From positions 1,525,001-1,589,000 of the forward strand of contig NZ_JAHSTX010000001.1 in NCBI RefSeq assembly GCF_019145375.1: a DNA stretch of 64,000 bases. Reading direction: 5' to 3'. A model generated the notes under the pieces. That model made no database searches, had not been told where the DNA came from, and saw nothing but the letters and a program-made list of their open reading frames with translations. Position 1 is the first letter of the stretch. Every line of letters begins with the position of its first letter. Origin of the DNA: Pseudomonas triticicola (GTDB lineage: Bacteria > Pseudomonadota > Gammaproteobacteria > Pseudomonadales > Pseudomonadaceae). Below, piece after piece: positions 25,583-35,855 of the stretch. The translations under genes and the position numbers were made by a program.

Positions 25583-25992
25583 TTACCTTAAGCCCGATCG
25601 GAAGAGGCGATTGACCACTTCGGTCGCAGCCTTCGTCATCAGCCGGGCGTCGTTGGTCGGGTACGGCAATTCCACTAAGCCGCCATTCGCATATTTCGCT
25701 TCCTCGGGATTGAACATGCCGGTGCGAATGGTGACGCGGATTTTCTTGCATAGCGAGTTTTGCGCTTGGAGTTTCTCCGCTGCGCGCTGGGTGTAGGTGG
25801 CGACGGCTTCTTCACGAGCAGTCTTCTCGATCATCACGCTGAATTTCTGGCGAAGCATCCATGGATCGGCTTTCGCCAAGTCCATGGCGGTCTTGATGCC
25901 CATTGTTTCCAGATGAGCCTTCATGCGCTTGCCAATGCCCCAGACTTCGCCGACATCGGTGTTGCGCAGCGTCCAGTCGTAGCGATTGCCGC
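25583..25992 (-). pseudogene. umuC/rulB remnant (DNA polymerase V subunit)
   Basis: The minus-strand frame reads RYDWTLRNTDVGEVWGIGKRM, MDLAKADPWMLRQKFSVMIEKTAREE and then jumps to AVATYTQRAAEKLQAQNSLCKKIRVTIRTGMFNPEEAKYANGG. These are successive pieces of a Y-family polymerase UmuC/RulB. The stretch between EKTAREE and AVATYTQ (about 35 residues) is missing, the N-terminal catalytic half is absent, and the end is cut at RSGLR. rulB genes are known landing sites for integrative elements in Pseudomonas, so this may mark an island edge. Confidence 0.85.
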
Positions 25993-26205
25993 ATTAGGAG
26001 TGGTGGATCTGATATCTAAAGCCTGAGGCTATTCGCATCCATGATTTAACATAATATACATTACACGTAACAAGATGTTACGGACTTCGTATGGTTGTCG
26101 TGGTTGTCGTGGTTGTCACGCGTAATCGAAATCCACTGCCACGATAAACACTGCCAAATCTCTACCTCCGGTATTGCCGCAGATTTCCCCATCCGATCAT
26201 TCAAC
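25993..26205. other. AT-rich stretch without a gene
   Basis: Nothing coding is seen. It contains short tandem words (GTGGTTGTC repeated near 26095-26120) and lies between the umuC remnant and the terminator of the small gene. Confidence 0.4.
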
Positions 26206-26240
26206 TGAAAAAAATCCCGCTACTTACCGTAACGGGATTT
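26206..26240 (-). terminator. rho-independent terminator of the small LTP-repeat gene
   Basis: On the minus strand AATCCCG (26239-26233) pairs with CGGGATT (26219-26213) around a 13-nt loop and is followed by a run of seven T. Confidence 0.85.
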
Positions 26241-26280
26241 CTGAGCTGGTTGAAACGTCTCGACTACACTTCTGGAAAAT

Positions 26281-26460
26281 TTACTCGTCACTCACCGGGT
26301 TTATAGGCTCGGTCGTTTGCGCATTAATAATCTTCGTAACAGCACGCTGATCCACCGGTTCGTTGATTAAATTGTTTCGGCGTGCCAGTTGCGCGGGTGT
26401 TAATTGTTTCAATTGCTCTGGAGTCAGGTTCAAGAGCTGGTCATCGCTGAACGTTGTCAT
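26281..26460 (-). CDS. small protein with LTP-EQL repeats
   Basis: A 59-residue protein. The ATG at 26460 has a perfect AAGGAG site eight bases upstream, and a strong terminator follows the stop, so it is a genuine single-gene transcript. The sequence has short repeats: LLNLTPEQLKQLTPAQLARR, then a polar tail with DQRAVTKIINAQ. No known domain was recognised. LTPEQL-type repeats occur in small structural or secreted peptides, but no signal peptide is present. The surrounding DNA is AT-rich. Confidence 0.65.
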   Translation of the reverse strand: MTTFSDDQLLNLTPEQLKQLTPAQLARRNNLINEPVDQRAVTKIINAQTTEPINPVSDE

Positions 26461-26723
26461 GGCGTTTGCTCCTTGGAGGAATGTGCTCATTACGCAGCGA
26501 CTATCCTTTGCGCCTCAGAGCAATTTTAAAACTGTAAGAAATAACAGTTTTTTAGGCCTGTTCGCGTTATTGCTCATAACGAAAACCCATGTTGAGATGC
26601 GACTGGTTGGGCTAAGACATTACCTCGGCCGCTATCGCGACCAATTTTCGTTAGCTCAACTAAACGGTCATTTAGTGTAGTTAACGTATTTACGAAGACA
26701 ATCGACGCATTTACCCTGCTCCA
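26461..26723. other. AT-rich intergenic stretch
   Basis: It holds the promoter of the small gene and the end region of the TonB receptor gene. No further gene or clear hairpin was seen. Confidence 0.4.
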
Positions 26724-29126
26724 TTAGAAGTCTACCGTCGCCGACAGCAGATACGTTCGCGGCGTAGAAAGCGTCAACCCCGGCTCACTATCATCCGATG
26801 CACCCGCCGAACTCCAATAGCGTTTATCCAGCACGTTTTCGACATTGGCGCGCAAGGTGATCGTCTTCTCGTCCAGCTTGAAAGCATAGCGTGTGCCGAC
26901 GTCGAACCGCTCCCAGGAGTCGATTCCCTTATCATTCGCTTGGTCCAGATACTGCGAACTTGAGTAAATACCGCGACTGGTTAACGTCAAACCCTGCACA
27001 GTCGGCACGTCCCACTCCGCGCCGAGGTTGACGTTATATTTCGGTGTCGCCGGTGCCCGATTGCCGTCGAATTTGCCGTTGGTGGTGTGGGTCAGTTCGC
27101 TGTCAATAAACATCACACCGCCGAGCAACCGGAAGCCTTTGAGCGGTTCGCCGAACACGCTCAGTTCTACGCCGTTGTTCTCACGCTTGCCGTTCGGGCC
27201 GAAGACTCGTGTGGTGGCGTTGGTTTCGTAGGCAGGCTGTTTGATGCGGAACACCGCTGCTGTCAGCGCGTATGAGCCCGCGTCGTATTTGGCGCCGACT
27301 TCAATCTGGCGGCTGATGAATGGCGGGAAGATTTCGTCTTCGTTGATAGATGTCGATGGCGCGATCTTGCCTTGGCTCAGACCTTCCATGTAGTTGGCGT
27401 ACAGCGAAAGTTTGTCCGTCGCCTTGAACAGAATCCCGCCCGATGGCGAGACTTTTTCCTCATCGTAAGCCGTGTCGCCCTTGATGCCGTCGCTCCAGTC
27501 ATCGACTTTGACTCGCTGCCAGCGCGCCCCCAAAGTCAGCAACAGGCGATCGTCAAAGAAGCCGAGCGTGTCGGACAAGGCCACGCCGCTGAAGCGGTTC
27601 TCAGTGTAGACCTTGGCGTCATTGCGAGTCGGCGTGCCGGGTCTGGCGATTTCCACCGGATCGTAGAGATTGCTGCGCCCGGCCGCGTAACGGGCGCCGC
27701 CGTTTTCGAAGTCCATATAAAAGTAGTTGGCCGCCAGGTTTACTTCATGGCTGACCGGCCCAGTCTGGAACCAGTTTCGCACCCCGGCGGTGGCCGTGCG
27801 CACGTTTTCGTCGCGAGTGAAGTCGCGCGGCTGAACGCTGAAATCGCCGGCGTCGTTGCTCACCGAAACTGCATGGCGCAAGAAGTCATGATTGCTTTTG
27901 CGTGCGCCGACGCCGCCATACAGCATGACCGAATCGCTGACATCGAACTCGCCGTTCACCGTGCCGAAAGTGTCTTTAGTGCGCGCCCGGCTCCAGGGTT
28001 GCGCATAGTTATCGCGCACATCATTGGCGTTCGGCACCTTGGCATTGGCGGCGACTTGCACGCGTTCCTGCGGTGCGTCGGTGTCGCGTTCGGTGTGGCC
28101 GATATCAGTGGAAAGTCGCAAGCGTTCACCACGAAAGTCCAGACCGAGCACCGCCATGTCGCGATCGACGCTCTGGTGATCCCATTCGGTATCACCGGAC
28201 TGTTTGACCCCGTTGAAGCGCAGACCGAATTGGTTTTCGTCACCAAAACGCCTTCCGACATCCACCGCGCCGCCGGCTTGGTTGTTCGAGGCGTAATTGG
28301 CTGTCAGCGAGGTGATCGGCTTGTCGGTCGCGCGTTTCGGCACGACGTTGATCCCCCCTCCTACACTGCCCCGTGGCGAAATCCCGTTGATCAATTGGCT
28401 CGGGCCTTTGAGGATGTCGACGCGATCGGCCATTTCCATGTCGATGGTGTAAGTCGGCAACACACCGTAGAGGCCGTTGTAGGCAACATCACTGTTGAAC
28501 AGACTGAAACCACGGATGGTGAATTGCTCATAGCGCCCACCAGCCGGGTTGGTTGCGCGTACCGAAGGGTCGCTGCCGATCAGGTCGCCGAGGGTGCGCG
28601 CCTGTTGGTTTTTCACCGTTTCGCTGGTGTAGGTGGTCATGCTGAACGGGGTTTCCATGAAATCCCTGGAGCCCAACAGCCCTTGCGAACCCCGCCGCGC
28701 GACCTGACCGCCGGCGAATACATCGGCATCCGCTGAACCGCTCGCGCCGAGAATCGATGTCGGTGCCAGCTGCAAGGTGCTGCCTTGCACTGCGGGCACC
28801 AGCGTATAAGCCTGATCACCGACAGGTTGCAGCTGCAAACCGGAACCCAGCAACAACCGACTAAACCCCTCCTCCACACCGAATTCGCCGGACAACCCAC
28901 TGCTGTTGCGGCCGCTGACCAGCGCCGGATCCATCGAAAGATTGACTCCAGCGAGACCGGCGAAGCGCGTCAGCGCTGTACTCAGACTACCGGCCGGCAC
29001 CTGATAACTGCGGCGGCTGCCATCGTCTGCCCAGCTCGATTGGATCAACACGGGGCTGGCACTCAGGCTCAGCAAAAGGCTCAACTGCAACAACGGACGC
29101 AAACGACCTGGGAATACTGCGGGCAT
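26724..29126 (-). CDS. TonB-dependent siderophore receptor with STN signalling domain
   Basis: An 800-residue outer-membrane receptor. The start at 29126 gives a signal peptide (PLLQLSLLLSLSASPVLIQSSWA). Next comes the secretin/TonB N-terminal signalling domain (YQVPAGSLSTALTRFAGLAGV...), the plug with ADRVDILKGPSQLINGISPRGSVGGGINVVPKRA split by short breaks, and a 22-strand barrel ending in YLLSATVDF. The STN domain signals through the FecR-like protein and sigma factor encoded just upstream. It imports a ferric siderophore, probably of the ferrichrome/hydroxamate-like or other xenosiderophore type; the ligand is not predictable. Confidence 0.93.
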   Translation of the reverse strand: MPAVFPGRLRPLLQLSLLLSLSASPVLIQSSWADDGSRRSYQVPAGSLSTALTRFAGLAGVNLSMDPALVSGRNSSGLSGEFGVEEGFSRLLLGSGLQLQPVGDQAYTLVPAVQGSTLQLAPTSILGASGSADADVFAGGQVARRGSQGLLGSRDFMETPFSMTTYTSETVKNQQARTLGDLIGSDPSVRATNPAGGRYEQFTIRGFSLFNSDVAYNGLYGVLPTYTIDMEMADRVDILKGPSQLINGISPRGSVGGGINVVPKRATDKPITSLTANYASNNQAGGAVDVGRRFGDENQFGLRFNGVKQSGDTEWDHQSVDRDMAVLGLDFRGERLRLSTDIGHTERDTDAPQERVQVAANAKVPNANDVRDNYAQPWSRARTKDTFGTVNGEFDVSDSVMLYGGVGARKSNHDFLRHAVSVSNDAGDFSVQPRDFTRDENVRTATAGVRNWFQTGPVSHEVNLAANYFYMDFENGGARYAAGRSNLYDPVEIARPGTPTRNDAKVYTENRFSGVALSDTLGFFDDRLLLTLGARWQRVKVDDWSDGIKGDTAYDEEKVSPSGGILFKATDKLSLYANYMEGLSQGKIAPSTSINEDEIFPPFISRQIEVGAKYDAGSYALTAAVFRIKQPAYETNATTRVFGPNGKRENNGVELSVFGEPLKGFRLLGGVMFIDSELTHTTNGKFDGNRAPATPKYNVNLGAEWDVPTVQGLTLTSRGIYSSSQYLDQANDKGIDSWERFDVGTRYAFKLDEKTITLRANVENVLDKRYWSSAGASDDSEPGLTLSTPRTYLLSATVDF

Positions 29127-29193
29127 TGGAAGAAGCTCTCGATTTTGTTCACTTGCCTGGAATGACCAGCGAGGCGAAAAAAAGGGACAGACT

Positions 29194-30144
29194 TCAGCCA
29201 GTTTTTTCTGCACGCGGTACCAGTGACACCCAAAATCGCGTTCGCGCATGCACGTCGACGGGCAAACTGGCTGCCAGCAGTGCCAGCACTTGATCGGTAT
29301 CGTCGAGGCGGAAACTGCCGGTGATGCGCAGCGATTCCAGCGCCGGATCCCAACGCAGCACGCCCGAGCGGTAGCGACTCAGCTCGCGAAGGAAATCACC
29401 CAGCGGCTGGTTTTGCGCCATGAGCACACCGTCGCGCCAACCGGGCATCAACGCATCGAATGCCGTCACCGCCCCCGCGCCCGAAGCTTGCAGGCTGACT
29501 TGCTGGCCCTGCTGCAATACCAGCGCCGGGCCGTGCAGTGGCTGCAATTGCACCGAACCGTGCAGCACGCAGACCTGGCAATCGCGTGCATTGAGGCGCA
29601 CCGAGATGTCGCTGTGATTGACGATCATCCGCCCATAAGGCGCGTTGACGATAAAGGCTGAATCGCCCGCCACGTTGAGCGCCATCTCGCCACGAATCAG
29701 TGTCAGCTGACGTGCAGGCAGATCGACATTCACCGCGCTGTCGGTGTTGAGCTGCAATGAAGAATCCTGCGCTAATTGCACTTTGCGCCGCTCGCCGGTG
29801 CTGGTGTGCAAATCGGCACGCCAGACCTCCAGCGGCAGCTCCCGACTGATCAACCACGCCGCCGGCACCAGCGCCGCTGCGCCCAGGGCACGCTTGAGTG
29901 CCGCGCGCCGCGCCGGATCCGGCCGATCCAGCGTGGCCATGGCCAGTGTCGGCGGCAAACCTGCGAAACGCTGGCGAAGCTGTTGGATTTTCTTCCAAGC
30001 GTTTTCGTGGCGACTGTCACTGGCGCGCCAATGCTGCAACCGTGCGTGATCTTCATCACTGGCACCACCGGACTCGAGCAGTGCCAGCCATTGCGCCGCT
30101 GCCCGCGCCACTTCCCGCGTTTCCTCGCTGGGGGCAACGCGCAT
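29194..30144 (-). CDS. FecR-family anti-sigma regulator
   Basis: A 316-residue protein. The start at 30144 overlaps the sigma-factor stop (TGATG), which fixes it. The N-terminal DUF4880 segment (EVARAAAQWLALLESGGASDEDHARLQHW split at the middle) precedes a transmembrane stretch near ALGAAALVPAAWLI and the FecR domain (STGERRKVQLAQDSSLQLNTDS, RGEMALNVA). It relays the signal from the receptor across the inner membrane to the sigma factor. Confidence 0.92.
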   Translation of the reverse strand: MRVAPSEETREVARAAAQWLALLESGGASDEDHARLQHWRASDSRHENAWKKIQQLRQRFAGLPPTLAMATLDRPDPARRAALKRALGAAALVPAAWLISRELPLEVWRADLHTSTGERRKVQLAQDSSLQLNTDSAVNVDLPARQLTLIRGEMALNVAGDSAFIVNAPYGRMIVNHSDISVRLNARDCQVCVLHGSVQLQPLHGPALVLQQGQQVSLQASGAGAVTAFDALMPGWRDGVLMAQNQPLGDFLRELSRYRSGVLRWDPALESLRITGSFRLDDTDQVLALLAASLPVDVHARTRFWVSLVPRAEKTG

Positions 30145-30653
30145 CACAGATCCACCAGCAAGCAATGCTCGTACGCTTGGGCCATGTAACGTTTCACCGT
30201 GCGCTCGGAAACCTGCAAGCGTTCGGCAATCTCGCGGTAGCCAAGGCCCTCGAGTTGGCTCCAAAGCAATGCTCGGCGCACCGGGCGCGGCAAGCCATCG
30301 AGCAATTCATCCAGCGCCTGCAAGGTTTCCAGCAGCAACCAGCGCTGTTCCGGCGACGGTGCGCACGCTTGCGGCAATTGCGCCAAGGCGTCGAGGTAGG
30401 CTTTTTCCAGATGGCGCCGCGTGTAGAAATTGCTCAGCAGCCGTTTGCCGACGGTGAGCAAATACGCGCGCGGCTCGCGCAACTCGGCCAGTGGCGGCGC
30501 GTTGCACAGGACGCGCAGAAAGGTGTCCTGACTGAGGTCCGCCGCATCCCACGCATTGCCCATGCGCCGGCGCAGCCAGGTTTCCAGCCAGCCGCGGTGC
30601 TCGCGATACAACTGCTGCAGGCTCTGCTCCGACGGTGACGTAGCTTCAATCAT
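30144..30653 (-). CDS. FecI-type ECF sigma factor
   Basis: A 169-residue extracytoplasmic-function sigma factor. Region 2 is seen in WDAADLSQDTFLRVL and EPRAYLLTVGKRLLSNF; region 4 in PRPVRRALLWSQLEGLGYREIAERL and VSERTVKRYMAQAYEHC. It should activate the receptor gene two positions downstream. A Fur-like box lies 30-49 bases before its start, so iron limits the whole set. Confidence 0.93.
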   Translation of the reverse strand: MIEATSPSEQSLQQLYREHRGWLETWLRRRMGNAWDAADLSQDTFLRVLCNAPPLAELREPRAYLLTVGKRLLSNFYTRRHLEKAYLDALAQLPQACAPSPEQRWLLLETLQALDELLDGLPRPVRRALLWSQLEGLGYREIAERLQVSERTVKRYMAQAYEHCLLVDL

Positions 30654-30682
30654 CTCAAGAGACCCTGCGCGAAGGTAGATTC

Positions 30683-30702
30683 AAATGAGACTGATTCTAT
30701 TT
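30683..30702 (-). promoter_or_regulatory. Fur box before the FecI-type sigma gene
   Basis: AAATGAGACTGATTCTATTT is close to the dyad pattern AATGA-N3-TGATT seen in Pseudomonas Fur sites. It lies in the 81-bp gap just before the sigma gene. Confidence 0.6.
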
Positions 30703-30734
30703 AACTTCTCGAAGGACACAAAGCCTTTTTCTGC

Positions 30735-31631
30735 TCAGCGCTTGAGCGTTTCGCTCGGCAGCTCCTTGAACAGCGCGCGGTAACTGCTGGAAAACCGCCC
30801 CAGATGCCAGAACGACCAGCGCATCGCCACTTCCGCAACGGTGGTTTCCGTGGGCCTGCGCTTGAGCAATTCACGGTGCGCACTGTTCAGCCGCCGCAGG
30901 CGTAACCAGTGACTCGGGGTCATTCCGGTGTAGGCCTTGAAAGCCTGTTGCAACTGGCGCAACTGTACGCCGGCAACGTGAGAAAGTTCGAGCAGATTGA
31001 CCGTGTCTTCCGGCGAATCAGCCGCCCACTCCCCTACTCTTTTGATGATTTGGCGTTCGTTGTTGCGGCGCTGCAATCCGCTGCGATCGAGGCTGGTGTG
31101 AGCGTTATCAAGGATGAACAGGCAGTCCTCGAGCAACTGTTGAGTCAGGCGATCTTTATCAAGTGGATCAGCAGCTTGCGACAACTTCGTGAGAATCGAG
31201 CTTAACCAGCCACTGAACAAAGCGTTCTGTCCGCAGTTCAGTGGCGCCATGAACAACCCTTCGAGTTTCGCCACTTGCAAACCGTGCTCGCGGACAAAGT
31301 CCGGACCGAATACCACGGCGATTTCCCGGTAGTTCTCCGGGGTGATCCAGATGTTGCGGCTCTCTTCGTTGAGCAGGTACAGCGCGTTGTCGCTGCGATC
31401 AAAGCAGAAAGCCAGAGCCCCGGATGGCGCACTGAAATTCTGCTCGACCCGAGTGTTCATCTGTTCTTCGTAAACCTCGACGCCCTGCAGATCGAGATAG
31501 CGAATCTGCCCGGCGAAATGTCCCGGCGACATCTGCTGGTAGTGCTGGACCCAGCCCGGTGTGGCGCGGATTTGCTCGGCCACGTCGGCGGTATTGAACG
31601 CTTGTACCTGGAGCGGATTGCACGTTGTCAT
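30735..31631 (-). CDS. AraC-family regulator
   Basis: A 298-residue regulator. The start at 31631 (MTTCNPLQVQAFNTADVAEQ) is chosen because the long upstream frame only runs antisense to the glutamine-synthetase-like gene. The C-terminal AraC domain shows LLELSHVAGVQLRQLQQAFKAYTGM and AEVAMRWSFWHLGRFSSSYRALFKELPSE. The N-terminal half is of the EutR-like sort. It is divergent from the polyamine-degradation genes and is their probable regulator. Confidence 0.88.
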   Translation of the reverse strand: MTTCNPLQVQAFNTADVAEQIRATPGWVQHYQQMSPGHFAGQIRYLDLQGVEVYEEQMNTRVEQNFSAPSGALAFCFDRSDNALYLLNEESRNIWITPENYREIAVVFGPDFVREHGLQVAKLEGLFMAPLNCGQNALFSGWLSSILTKLSQAADPLDKDRLTQQLLEDCLFILDNAHTSLDRSGLQRRNNERQIIKRVGEWAADSPEDTVNLLELSHVAGVQLRQLQQAFKAYTGMTPSHWLRLRRLNSAHRELLKRRPTETTVAEVAMRWSFWHLGRFSSSYRALFKELPSETLKR

Positions 31632-31793
31632 GGGGTGACCTTGCGCACTCTTTTGGTGCGCTTTGGTGCTGCTGAAAGTGGATAGATGGAATCGCAAGCC
31701 GCGCCCAAGATAGTCGCCAACGCGCCACAGGGGAAGGGGCGGAAGATGAAACCCGCCCTCCCCGGCGTCTACAAAACCAATAACGAGGTCTTT

Positions 31794-33152
31794 ATGAACG
31801 CCCCTTTCGATCAGCTGTTCACCTGGCTGAAAGATCACAAGATTACCGAAGTCGAATGCGTGGTCAGCGACCTGACCGGCATCGCCCGCGGCAAGATTGC
31901 ACCGACCAACAAGTTTCTGCATGAGCGCGGCATGCGCCTGCCGGAAAGCGTGCTGCTGCAAACGGTAACCGGGGATTTTGTCGACGACGACATCTACTAC
32001 GACCTGCTTGACCCGGCCGACATCGACATGGTTTGCAAACCGGTTTCCGACGCCGTGTACGTTATTCCGTGGGCCATCGAGCCGACCGCCATCGTCATCC
32101 ACGACACCTTCGACAAGTTTGGCAATCCGATCGAACTGTCGCCGCGCAACGTGCTGAAGAAAGTTCTGCAGCTCTACACCGACAAGGGCTGGAAGCCGAT
32201 TGTCGCGCCGGAAATGGAGTTCTACCTGACCCAGCGCTGTGAAGATCCCGACCTGCCGCTCAAGGCACCGCTGGGTCGTTCGGGCCGTGCGGAAAGCGGG
32301 CGCCAGTCATTCTCGATCGATGCCGCCAACGAATTCGATCCGTTGTTCGAAGACGTCTACGACTGGTGCGAACTGCAAGGCCTGGATCTCGACACGCTGA
32401 TCCACGAAGACGGCCCGGCGCAGATGGAAATCAACTTCCGCCATGGCGATGCATTGGATCTGGCCGACCAGATCACCGTGTTCAAGCGCACCCTGCGCGA
32501 GGCGGCGCTCAAGCACAACGTCACCGCGACGTTCATGGCCAAGCCGATCGGCGACGAGCCGGGCAGCGCCATGCACCTGCACCAGAGCGTGGTCGAGATC
32601 GCTACGAGTCAGCCGATCTTCGCCGATGCCGAGGGCAACATGAGCGAGCTGTTCCGTCATCACATCGGTGGCTTGCAGAAATACATCCCGAAAGTCCTGC
32701 CGATGTTCGCGCCGAACGTCAATTCGTTCCGCCGCTTCCTGCCGGACACTTCGGCGCCGGTCAACGTCGAATGGGGCGAAGAGAACCGCACGGTTGGCCT
32801 GCGTGTGCCGACTTCGGGGCCGGAATCGATGCGCGTGGAGAACCGCTTGCCCGGCGCCGACGCCAACCCGTACCTGGCGATTGCCGCAAGCCTGCTGTGC
32901 GGCTACATCGGCATGGTCGAGAAGATCGAGCCGAGCGCGGCGGTCGAAGGCCGGGCCTACGAGCGCCGCAATCTGCGCCTGCCCATCACCATCGAAGAAG
33001 CCCTGACGCAGATGGAAGAGTGCCCGAAGGTCGCGGAGTACCTGGGCAGCAAATTCGTCCGCGGCTACGTCGCGGTCAAACGCGCCGAGCATGAAAACTT
33101 CAAACGCGTGATCAGCTCGTGGGAGCGTGAGTTCCTGCTGCTCAGCGTCTGA
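31794..33152 (+). CDS. puuA: gamma-glutamylputrescine synthetase (glutamine-synthetase family)
   Basis: A 452-residue glutamine-synthetase-fold ligase. The ATG at 31794 has a GAGG site; upstream in-frame codons are out of family. Motifs include the metal-site block IVAPEMEFYLTQ, MEINFRHGDALDLADQ, the MHLHQS loop and NSFRRFLPDTSAP. The short sequence and context point to PuuA/SpuI rather than the central GlnA. It glutamylates putrescine or another polyamine with ATP as the first step of degradation. A polyamine-binding protein and a flavin oxidase follow on the same strand. Confidence 0.87.
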   Translation: MNAPFDQLFTWLKDHKITEVECVVSDLTGIARGKIAPTNKFLHERGMRLPESVLLQTVTGDFVDDDIYYDLLDPADIDMVCKPVSDAVYVIPWAIEPTAIVIHDTFDKFGNPIELSPRNVLKKVLQLYTDKGWKPIVAPEMEFYLTQRCEDPDLPLKAPLGRSGRAESGRQSFSIDAANEFDPLFEDVYDWCELQGLDLDTLIHEDGPAQMEINFRHGDALDLADQITVFKRTLREAALKHNVTATFMAKPIGDEPGSAMHLHQSVVEIATSQPIFADAEGNMSELFRHHIGGLQKYIPKVLPMFAPNVNSFRRFLPDTSAPVNVEWGEENRTVGLRVPTSGPESMRVENRLPGADANPYLAIAASLLCGYIGMVEKIEPSAAVEGRAYERRNLRLPITIEEALTQMEECPKVAEYLGSKFVRGYVAVKRAEHENFKRVISSWEREFLLLSV

Positions 33153-33167
33153 CCCCGCCCCGTTACT

Positions 33168-33255
33168 GTGGGAGCGAGCCTGCTCGCGAAGACGTCGGCA
33201 CACTCACCATAGATGTCGACTGAAACACCGCTTTCGCGAGCAGGCTCGCTCCCAC
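33168..33255. repeat. REP pair (BIME)
   Basis: GTGGGAGCGAGCCTGCTCGCGAA at 33168-33190 and its inverted copy at 33233-33255, in a gap between polyamine genes. Pattern typical of Pseudomonas REP elements; first one seen in the window. Confidence 0.95.
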
Positions 33256-33268
33256 ATTGAATCTGTGA

Positions 33269-35730
<2,462 letters not shown>

Positions 35731-35785
35731 CAGGCGCTTACACATTCCTGAAGTTAAAACGGCTTCTGATTTGCTCTATCGCAAG

Positions 35786-35812
35786 GCACTTCTATATTGA
35801 TGAAGTGCTTTT
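35786..35812 (+). terminator. rho-independent terminator after the polyamine genes
   Basis: GCACTTC (35786-35792) pairs with GAAGTGC (35802-35808), followed by TTTT. It separates the polyamine genes from pqiB. Confidence 0.8.
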
Positions 35813-35855
35813 GCGTTCCTGACGCTCAGTGCCCGATAAATTGAGGAGGACATGG

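Noticed and set aside
27372..28736. Long open frame opposite the TonB receptor gene
   Set aside because: It lies fully antisense to a gene with clear domains; its composition is a shadow of high-GC codons.
31632..32102. N-terminal extension of the AraC regulator frame
   Set aside because: It runs antisense to the glutamine-synthetase-like gene; the start at 31631 gives a normal AraC length.
31794..33152. Central glutamine synthetase glnA
   Set aside because: Length near 450 residues and the context of a polyamine-binding protein and oxidase fit PuuA/SpuI.
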